From Opitutales bacterium (GTDB lineage Bacteria > Verrucomicrobiota > Verrucomicrobiia > Opitutales > Seribacteraceae): DNA of 47,803 nucleotides. Within the stretch, counting starts at the first letter, position 1, and each line of letters opens with the position of its first letter. The DNA is taken from assembly GCA_029252505.1 (NCBI GenBank), contig JAQXBH010000129.1:1-47803 (forward strand), given 5' to 3'. The notes under the pieces are model-generated. The model was not told where the DNA came from. It searched no databases and saw only the letters and a list, made by a program, of their open reading frames with translations. The position numbers were made by a program, and so were the translations under genes. Below, one piece after another: positions 9,039 to 17,300 of this stretch.

Positions 9039-10877
9039 ATGGAAACCGTTGCTTTCAGTATTCTTCTTCTTCCGCTTCTTTCCGCGGTTATTACTCTATT
9101 ATTTCTTCGTAAGTCAGGAAACATTGCCTCTCTCTTATCAGTCGCCACATCAGGAGGTATTCTCGTATTTGCGCTGTATCTAATTTTTAACGGCGAAAAT
9201 GAGGTTTTTGCCTGGCAGACAACTTGGATGAAAATGGCAGGTTGGGAACTGAGCTTTGGCTTCTTAATTGATGCACCTGCTCGACTTCTTTTATTTGTGG
9301 TTTCTTTCGTGGGATTTCTTATCCATGTCTTTAGTTTGGGCTACATGGCGGATGATGAGGCGAAATCTCGCTACTTTGGAGGATTATCCATTTTCATGTT
9401 TTCAATGATTGGAATTACGGTCGCTGATAATTTGATCATGATTTTTGTTTTTTGGGAACTCGTCGGGTTTAGTTCCTATCTGTTAATTGCACATTACTTA
9501 ACCACGGACGAAGCAGCTCAGGCTTCCAAGAAGGCATTTATTGTAAACCGAGTGGGTGATTTCGGTTTTTTAATTGGAATCGTTCTGACATACTGGTCAT
9601 TTGGAACAGTAAACCTTCTCGAGCTTGCTGATTTAGTTGATTTTGATCCGAGCTTAATTACCACCCTTCTTGGGCTTGCACTTGCTTGTGGCTTCATTGG
9701 CAAATCTGCACAGTTTCCACTGCATGTCTGGCTTCCAGATGCGATGGCCGGGCCAACTCCAGTTTCTGCTCTTATTCATGCGGCGACAATGGTGGCCGCT
9801 GGAATCTACCTTTTATTGCGTATTGATTTTATGTTTACGGAGCATGCCCTTTCGCTCCTAGCAATTCTTGGTGCGGCTATGGGGTTGTATGCTGGGTTTT
9901 GCGCACTTGTTCAAAGGGACATCAAGAAGATTTTAGCATATTCTACCCTCTCGCAACTAGGATATATGGCCGCAGCCTTTGGCTTGGGGATGCCCGGGAT
10001 CGCACTTTTCCATTTAATGACGCATGCGTTTTTCAAAGCATTGATGTTTTTAGGATCTGGCTCAGTCATTCATGCCTGCCATCACGAACAGGACATTTTT
10101 AATTATGGTGGATTGCGTAAGAAAATGCCGATCACCGCTGTTACCTTCCTGATCGGTGTACTCGCGATATCAGGAGTTAATTTTCTATCGGGATATTTTA
10201 GTAAGGATGCAATACTTCTTACTGCTTACAATGTGAATATGCCTGTATTTATATTATTATATGCAGGGGCAATTTTAACTGCGTTTTATATGTTCCGTCT
10301 CTACTTTATTACCTTTGAGGGCTTGCCTCGTTCAGAAAAGGCAGCTCAAGCACACGAAAATGGAGCGTTAATGACTGCTCCATTGATATTACTTGCACTC
10401 CTCGCAGTGGTGGGTGGATTTCATTCGCTGTACCCTTTTGCAATTGTGGAGTCGATTATACCGGATATTGAATTAGTGGCGACGATGCCCCACCATTTTT
10501 GGATGATCGTTTTAGGAACATTTGCTTGGGTTTTAGGGGCGATAACGGCGAAGAATTTCTATGGTCGAGTAGGGGAAGTGGATCCTTTATCCGAAAAATA
10601 TCCCACTTTTTTCTACCTTTGCGACAGCAAACTCTTTTTCGATCAGATTTACACTTTATACATTAATAAAATTCAAGATCCAATGGCCCGTTTTCTCGAG
10701 ATCATGGAACTATTATTTATTTCTGGGTTGATGGTTCGTGGTTCTGCTGGTGTCGCTGCTCTTCTCGGGATGCTTGGAAAAATATGTTACATAGGAAAGA
10801 TTCATGCCTACACTTTTTGGTTCGTTGCCGGGACGATTGGATTCCTTGCTTACGCTTTAGGAGTATTTGGAAATTAA
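9039..10877 (+). CDS. nuoL: NADH-quinone oxidoreductase subunit L
   Basis: This is the ND5 homologue, the distal antiporter-like proton-pumping subunit. Motifs include VFWELVGFSSYLLI (conserved Glu), RVGDFGFLIG, HVWLPDAMAGPTPVSALIHA and LAYSTLSQLGYM, with the discontinuous helices and a C-terminal lateral-helix region. Its 612 residues are normal. It is preceded by only four bases after nuoK and shows no Shine-Dalgarno sequence. Confidence 0.96.
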   Translation: METVAFSILLLPLLSAVITLLFLRKSGNIASLLSVATSGGILVFALYLIFNGENEVFAWQTTWMKMAGWELSFGFLIDAPARLLLFVVSFVGFLIHVFSLGYMADDEAKSRYFGGLSIFMFSMIGITVADNLIMIFVFWELVGFSSYLLIAHYLTTDEAAQASKKAFIVNRVGDFGFLIGIVLTYWSFGTVNLLELADLVDFDPSLITTLLGLALACGFIGKSAQFPLHVWLPDAMAGPTPVSALIHAATMVAAGIYLLLRIDFMFTEHALSLLAILGAAMGLYAGFCALVQRDIKKILAYSTLSQLGYMAAAFGLGMPGIALFHLMTHAFFKALMFLGSGSVIHACHHEQDIFNYGGLRKKMPITAVTFLIGVLAISGVNFLSGYFSKDAILLTAYNVNMPVFILLYAGAILTAFYMFRLYFITFEGLPRSEKAAQAHENGALMTAPLILLALLAVVGGFHSLYPFAIVESIIPDIELVATMPHHFWMIVLGTFAWVLGAITAKNFYGRVGEVDPLSEKYPTFFYLCDSKLFFDQIYTLYINKIQDPMARFLEIMELLFISGLMVRGSAGVAALLGMLGKICYIGKIHAYTFWFVAGTIGFLAYALGVFGN

Positions 10878-10890
10878 GCAATAGATTATA

Positions 10891-12531
10891 ATGACTTTTG
10901 ATCAAATTTTACTTCTCGGTTCCATCCTTGTTCCCGCCCTTACCTCTGTATTGTTATTTGCCGGCAATGGAGGTGGCGATTCCTTAGCTAAGAAATTGGC
11001 CTACATTGGGTTTGGATTTCCTTTCATTGCGGGAATGGTTCTGTTCTTCAATTTTGATGGGTCAAATGGTGGTTATTGCTTCGAAATTTTCCACCCACGG
11101 ATGGGATTACAAGAATTGAAGATTACTTTTCACTTAGGACTGAACGGAGTTTCTTCTCCCCTATTTGCAATGGCTGGTGTGGTTGGACTTGCCGCAGGCT
11201 TGACTGCCATCCGCTCGGGTGTTGACAGGTTGCGTTTATATCTAGCTTTATTATTGGTTATGCAATCCGGTTTAATGGGGCTGTTTGCGAGTATTGATTT
11301 ATTTTTCTATTACCTTTTTCATGAATTTGCATTGATCCCCACTTTCATAATGATTGGATTATGGGGTGGTCGTGATCGCAGGAGTATCGCCTTAGAAATT
11401 ACAATTTATTTAACATTAGGAGCATTGCTATCTCTTGGTGGATTGGTTGCATTAAATGTTATGGTAGACGCGGAGAAGTTTGATTTTCCTTCTCTTTCTG
11501 AAGCCCTCGCCAGTGCCGAGATGCTCGAGTCCACTCAAACTAAGATTTTTGGACTTCTTTTAATTGGATTCGGTATTCTAGTAGCCTTGTTTCCTTTTCA
11601 CACTTGGGCAGCGAAAGGATATGAAACTGCACCGACTTCAGTTTCTATGTTGCACGCGGGTGTTCTTAAGAAGTTTGGACTGTATGGATTAATTCAAATT
11701 GCCGCACCTCTTTTACCGGAAGGTGCTCTTGCTTGGAGCCCCTATTTGTTATGGTTAGCCTTGGGAAATGTCTTATTTGTTGGATTTGTAACCGTTGCAC
11801 AGACTAATTTAAAAAGCATGGTTGGGTACGGCTCAGTCATGCATATGGGTTATTGCTTTCTCGGATTAGCAGTCTGTTCATCCCTCGGAGCAGGATCTGC
11901 AGTGATGCTTATGGTTGCACACGGCTTGTCGGTGGCATTGATGTTTTTACTTTCCACTTACATACAAAAGCGAAGCGGTACTTTTGAGATGGATCAGATG
12001 GGAGGGCTTGCAATCAAGGCTCCCGTCCTAGCCTGTTTTTTTGTAGCTGCTTCCTTGGCCACGATCGGCCTACCCGGGTTTGGGAATTTTTGGGGTGAAT
12101 TTGGAGTGTTTTTATCCCTCGGTGAAAACCCAGATCACCAATTGTTTTTAGTACTAGCAGCTTTGGGTATCATTATTTCTGCAATATTTGGATTGCGTGC
12201 AGTCGCCAAAATATTTTTTGGGACTGGTTCGGAAGAATTGACCGAGCATGAAAAAGAGTATCCAATTTCAGATTTAAAACCGGCCGAGATTATCCCCGCG
12301 GGAATTATATTATCTGCACTTTTGTTTTTAGGATTATGGCCGAGAGGGGTTTCAGACCGGATTGATCAAGAGATTAGCGCCCGATACGAAAAAGTTAATT
12401 TTGCCGCATTGTCTCAGTTTACCCCCGCATGTTGTTTACCAAATGCAAATGGTGTTGATTTAGACAATAACCAAACTTCCTACGATTCTCTACAAGAGAG
12501 TCTCCCAGTTAAACCGATTTCTGATCATTGA
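10891..12531 (+). CDS. nuoM: NADH-quinone oxidoreductase subunit M
   Basis: This is the ND4 homologue, the second antiporter-like proton channel. Visible motifs are FYYLFHEFALIPTFIMIG (conserved Glu), FPFHTWAAKGYETAPTSVSM, the Lys-bearing LHAGVLKKFGLYGL and GYGSVMHMGYCFLGLAV. There are 546 residues, including a hydrophilic C-terminal tail of about 50 residues that is not part of the conserved membrane core. One base separates its stop from the nuoN ATG. Confidence 0.95.
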   Translation: MTFDQILLLGSILVPALTSVLLFAGNGGGDSLAKKLAYIGFGFPFIAGMVLFFNFDGSNGGYCFEIFHPRMGLQELKITFHLGLNGVSSPLFAMAGVVGLAAGLTAIRSGVDRLRLYLALLLVMQSGLMGLFASIDLFFYYLFHEFALIPTFIMIGLWGGRDRRSIALEITIYLTLGALLSLGGLVALNVMVDAEKFDFPSLSEALASAEMLESTQTKIFGLLLIGFGILVALFPFHTWAAKGYETAPTSVSMLHAGVLKKFGLYGLIQIAAPLLPEGALAWSPYLLWLALGNVLFVGFVTVAQTNLKSMVGYGSVMHMGYCFLGLAVCSSLGAGSAVMLMVAHGLSVALMFLLSTYIQKRSGTFEMDQMGGLAIKAPVLACFFVAASLATIGLPGFGNFWGEFGVFLSLGENPDHQLFLVLAALGIIISAIFGLRAVAKIFFGTGSEELTEHEKEYPISDLKPAEIIPAGIILSALLFLGLWPRGVSDRIDQEISARYEKVNFAALSQFTPACCLPNANGVDLDNNQTSYDSLQESLPVKPISDH

Positions 12532-12532
12532 G

Positions 12533-14080
12533 ATGGAACATTATTTAAATTTCTCAAACTCAAACATTTGGTCTGAAATTTGGCCTGAATTAGCACTCGC
12601 ACTTGCTGCTATTGTATTGCTGGGGATCGATCTTTTTCGAAAATCAGACAAACAATCGGTTTCTATTGGTAGCTTGGCGATTGTCTTTCAAGCTGGTCTT
12701 TTGATTTTTCATCTTTTTGATTATCTCGTTTGGCACCATACTTTTGATAGGGAAACCTTCTCTGGTATGCTTACACAGGGAATTCAGGGCGATGTGATGA
12801 GAACCTTTTTCTTACTATCCTCTCTTCTTGTTTCAATTCTAGGTCATCAATACCTTAAAAACAAAAATTTACGGGCAGGTGAATTTCATCACTTAACCAT
12901 GCTGGCAACTGCAGGTTTGATGCTACTTGTACAGAGTAATCATTTTATAATGCTTTTTGTTGCATTGGAAACGGTGGCAGTTTGTTTTTACACTTTGGTT
13001 GCGTACAATCGTGATTCTGCGAAGTCCTTAGAAGCGGGTATCAAGTACTTAATATTTGGTGCGTTGAGTTCCTCGCTTCTTCTTTTTGGAATTGTTCTTC
13101 TTTATGGTGTTGCAGCGAATCCAGAGGCATGGGGTGCAAACTATGTTGGCTTCGAAGGGCAGGATCCATTAGGATTTCAATTCCTTGGCAATTTGTTGGA
13201 AGCCAATGCTGATCATTTATTACTTCGGGCTGGGGTGGTCCTGATTATTGCAGGAATTGCTTTCAAAATTGGAGCGGCCCCTTTTCAAATTTGGGTACCC
13301 GATGTTTATCACGGATCCCCAATGCCAATTACTGCTTTTCTTGCAGTATCTTCGAAAGCTGCTGGTTTCTTTGTTCTTCTCAATTTGGTAAATGGTCCTT
13401 TTTTAGGCATGGCAGACTTTTTAATGCCACTTCTTGGTTTCGTGGCAACCTTTACTATTTTCTTTGGAAATTTGGCTGCCTGCACGCAAAAGAATATCAA
13501 AAGGATGCTTGGTTTATCGGGAGTTGCCCATGCGGGTTACCTTTTAGTTGCCATCATGGCTTCCATGCATTTTGCAGGGGATAGCGATCGGGCAGTTTGG
13601 GTACTCTTCTTTTACCTCTTCATATACCTACTTGCATCTTTTGCGGTATTTGGAGTGATGAGTATTGCACGATTAAACGATGAAACAGAGCATGAATTCT
13701 CACATTATGAGGATTTGGCAAAAAAACATCCATGGCTCGGTTTTGTCTTGGTTTCTGGAATCGGTTCCCTCGCAGGAATACCACCGTTCGCGGGTTTTGT
13801 TGCGAAACTTCTATTAATCTCAATTGCATACGAAGCCCAACTGTATTTTTCTCTTGCTGCAATGGTGATCGGGGTTGTGATTTCCATTTTCTACTACTTC
13901 GGTTGGATGCGAGAAGTTACTTTTCATCCTAAACCTACTTTTTCAGATGAAGAGGACGAAAAAGAAGACCCTTGGTTAAATGTTCCGCGTATGGGTGTAT
14001 TTAAGTTTTCTATGCTCACACTTGCAGTAACTTCAATCGTGCTAGGCATTTGGCAGGGTCCCTTTGGGGATGCTTTTTAA
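12533..14080 (+). CDS. nuoN: NADH-quinone oxidoreductase subunit N
   Basis: This is the ND2 homologue, the third antiporter-like subunit and the last gene of the operon. Motifs are FVALETVAVCFYTLVAYN, SLEAGIKYLIFGALSS, FKIGAAPFQIWVPDVYHGSP and KRMLGLSGVAHAGYLLVA, and GFVAKLLLISIA near the C-terminus. The length of 515 residues is typical. The stop lies only 13 bases before the 3' end of a convergent tRNA-Leu, so any read-through would be antisense to that tRNA. Confidence 0.96.
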   Translation: MEHYLNFSNSNIWSEIWPELALALAAIVLLGIDLFRKSDKQSVSIGSLAIVFQAGLLIFHLFDYLVWHHTFDRETFSGMLTQGIQGDVMRTFFLLSSLLVSILGHQYLKNKNLRAGEFHHLTMLATAGLMLLVQSNHFIMLFVALETVAVCFYTLVAYNRDSAKSLEAGIKYLIFGALSSSLLLFGIVLLYGVAANPEAWGANYVGFEGQDPLGFQFLGNLLEANADHLLLRAGVVLIIAGIAFKIGAAPFQIWVPDVYHGSPMPITAFLAVSSKAAGFFVLLNLVNGPFLGMADFLMPLLGFVATFTIFFGNLAACTQKNIKRMLGLSGVAHAGYLLVAIMASMHFAGDSDRAVWVLFFYLFIYLLASFAVFGVMSIARLNDETEHEFSHYEDLAKKHPWLGFVLVSGIGSLAGIPPFAGFVAKLLLISIAYEAQLYFSLAAMVIGVVISIFYYFGWMREVTFHPKPTFSDEEDEKEDPWLNVPRMGVFKFSMLTLAVTSIVLGIWQGPFGDAF

Positions 14081-14093
14081 AATGTAGTTTAAA

Positions 14094-14178
14094 TGGTGCC
14101 CGAGGAGAGACTCGAACTCTCACGCCCTAAGACAATAGATCCTAAATCTATCGCGTCTACCAATTCCGCCACCCGGGC
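14094..14178 (-). tRNA. tRNA-Leu (anticodon TAG)
   Basis: The reverse complement folds as a class II tRNA. The acceptor is GCCCGGG/CTCGGGC with one G-T pair and discriminator A. The anticodon arm is ATAGA-TTTAGGA-TCTAT, giving anticodon TAG, and the variable arm is long. The TPsiC arm is GAGAGTTCGAGTCTCTC. The CCA end is encoded (14094-14096). It reads CUA and other CUN codons. Confidence 0.95.
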
Positions 14179-14188
14179 TAAGTAATAA

Positions 14189-14217
14189 TGTTTAAATGAA
14201 TATTTCGAGGAACTCAA
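14189..14217 (-). promoter_or_regulatory. candidate promoter of tRNA-Leu
   Basis: The minus strand shows TTGAGT (14217-14212), a 17-base spacer, then TAAACA (14194-14189), about ten bases before the tRNA 5' end at 14178. The arrangement parallels that upstream of tRNA-Ser. Only three of six -10 positions match the consensus, so the call is weak. Confidence 0.3.
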
Positions 14218-14325
14218 TTCTATATTCATCTTTAATGATTATTTTATAATTAGTTCTGTTTATGCTCATAATTTTAAATAAAATCCGGTCTTGCTTCCTG
14301 TTTATTGCATCGCATAATTGAATAC

Positions 14326-17300
14326 ATGATATCCACCTGTTTTTCCGTATGCAGGCAAGGTTGGTTTGGTGTACCATTGTTTCTTTTGGGGATTGCCAGT
14401 CTTGCTTTCAGTCAACTTGTTCAAGAAGCTGAAACTGAATCACTCCCACCTGATCAACAAGCTCAATTCATAGAATCTAAATTAGGTCTTCTGGATGAGC
14501 GTCTTAAGGAGGTTAAAAAAGGACTAGGAACTAATCAGTTTGGTGCAAATAGAAGTTCTGCAAATGCAGATTTAAAACAACTTGTTTCTTCCTACGGTGC
14601 TAATGATTCCAAGTCTATTTCGATTCGCAAACAATTAGATGTCGCAGATAGGAATTGGAAAGCTCGTTCTGAAGAGATTGGGCAAGGCATAACATCAGTA
14701 GATAGTCGTCTAAACGAAGCAACTCTCATCTTTGATGATTTAAAGGAAAACTTTGCGGGTCGATTGGAAGAAGCCGGCCCTGCATTGAGTGTTCTCCAGC
14801 AAAACCTAGTACGAACTGAAACTGAAGTGGATGCTCTCACTAATTTATCTCGTAATGCGGTATCTGAGGCCACTCAAGCGTACTCCAATATTCAGGCAGA
14901 GAGTGATTTACTTGCGATACAAGCGGTTCCTACAGCACCTCGATCCAGCATTGGTTCAAGCGCTTATTCACCCAAAGCCCAACAGGTGGCAAATGTAATC
15001 AAAGCAAAAGAGGCTGTTGCTTTGGGTTCTTCAAGTCGTTTCTCACCTTCGATCAATACGGATGCAGGGTTTGTACGGGTAAGGGGTGAAGAAAGTGATG
15101 GATATGAGTCATCTGAAATCATTGATCGTTTAAAAACTGAACTTGCGACTTCAAAATCTGTTCAAAGTGAACTTTCTGCCGATACTGCTGATATGCAAGG
15201 TGACTTAAGGAAGGCGTATCGCGAAATCGTTTCATTGCAGAATAATTTAAAAGAGACTCAAATGTTGGCGAGAGGTTTGGAGGAATCTAAAAATTCTCTT
15301 TGGGCAACGGAAAACGGCCAAGTACCTACTGCCCGAAGCGTGAGCGGTAAAATTAATAAACTGGAAAAAGATTTGCAACTTGCCCGTGAAGATCTTCGGT
15401 CGTCCAGGCAAACTTTGCTAGTGGAGCAAGAGCGTTCTAATGCGATGGTTCGCTCGGTGACCAATGAACTCGAAAGAACGCGGTTAGACCTCGATGCTGC
15501 CAGAACTGCGACTATGTCATCTGGGAGTGATACGATACGGCTTGCTTCTCTTGAGCGTGAGCTCAATGAGGCGAGGAGAGCACTACAGATGGCTCAAATG
15601 GCACCGATGGACTCCACCAAAGAATCTTACTTAACCTTGCAAAACGAATTGAGAAAATCGTTGGGGGAAATTACCCGAATGCAGGTTGAGCTCAATGAAA
15701 AAGACGAGCTTGAAGCTCAATTAGTAAAGCTGAAAAGCTCTATGGAGGGATTTGGGAATTCATCGAACCGAAATAATAGTTCGGAATATGTAAACAAACT
15801 TTTGATTGATCTGAATGCAGCAAAGCGTGAAGTAGAAAAGGCAAAATCTCTGAACAGGGCAGGTCGGCAGGATCTTGTTGAACGCGTTGCATCGTTGGAA
15901 GATGAGTTGAAAATTTCCAATATAAAATTAAAGAAGACACAGGCTGAGTTTGAAGCATCACAGGAAAAAATTGCTCGTCGGGAATTCGAATATGCAACGA
16001 CAATTCAACGACTGGAAGAAGATGCGCAAATTGCCCAGGATTCATTACGAGATGCATCACTTGGTAAATTACCTGCGATTCCATTTGTGGATGAAATGGA
16101 AAGAAACCTCGCAGACTCAGAAGCCCGGATCAAAACTTTATCCAACCGTTTTGAATCTGAACAGAGTAAGGCCACAGAATTAATTGATGGATTACAAGTC
16201 GAACTCGATTCTGCTGTGGTTCGGCAGAAACGTGCGTTAGACCAATTAGCAAGGAGAGAGCTAGATTTGGAGGGCAAGGATTTGGAGTTAAAACAAGCTC
16301 AGGCAGATTCAAAAAAGCTCAAGGAAGAGCTTGAGGTGGTAAAAGTAATTGCAGGTCAACTCGAAGATTTAAACACTGTGTTAGAAGAGACTAAAAGAAC
16401 TCAAAGCACACAATCCGGCAGTTTAGATCAGGTAGTGGAATCACTACGCGAAGAATTAAATCAAGCGAAAGTCGAGCTTGTCTTTACCAATGAAGATAAG
16501 GAAAGATTTATGCAGGATTCAGCAAAAATAATTAGTTCCTTGGAATTACAGCTTGAAAATACCCGTAATCAATTACTTGCTGAGCAAGAAAACCAAGCGG
16601 ATCAGTCCAATGAATCAAAAGAACTTGTTCTTGATTTAAAGAGTGAACTCGATGTTGCCCGAACTGAAATTGCTCGCATGAAATCAGCGGGATTAGGAGA
16701 ATCTGTGGAAACTAAGCAAGCAGTCTCTCAACTTCAAGAGGCACTTGGAACGATCAGGATTTTGCAGGAGAGTTTAGAAGAGTCTGAACAGGTGAACTTA
16801 GAAGTTGATAATTTACGCACCGAGTTAGCTAATTCGATGGAATCTCAATTGTTGGCATTGCAAAGAACTGACGATGAAAAAAGAATTCTCCGTAAACAGG
16901 CAGAAGATTTAGAGTCGGAGATTGTTATTTTGCGTAATCAGGGATTAGGAGCAGGGGTTCAATTTCAGAAATCTAATGCTTCCCTGATGGAAGAATTGGA
17001 AGTTTCTAAGACTCTAATTGTTGAATTGGAGAAACGATCTGCAATGGGGGAGGACAATGAGGTATTATCATTGATTGATTTAGAGGAGGAATTGGCAACC
17101 GAGAAACTTCGTAATCAAGAATTACAGCAAGAACTTTCTCAAAAATCAATTGGCAGGAGCAAGACTATTGAAATTTTAGAAAACGAGTTAGCGAGTGCGT
17201 TGCAAAAATTAGATGTTTTGGAAAATAGCGACAGCGATCGAAATAGAAAAATCGCTAGCCTTGAACAAGAAATTATAGAAACCAAATCGATCTTGGATGC

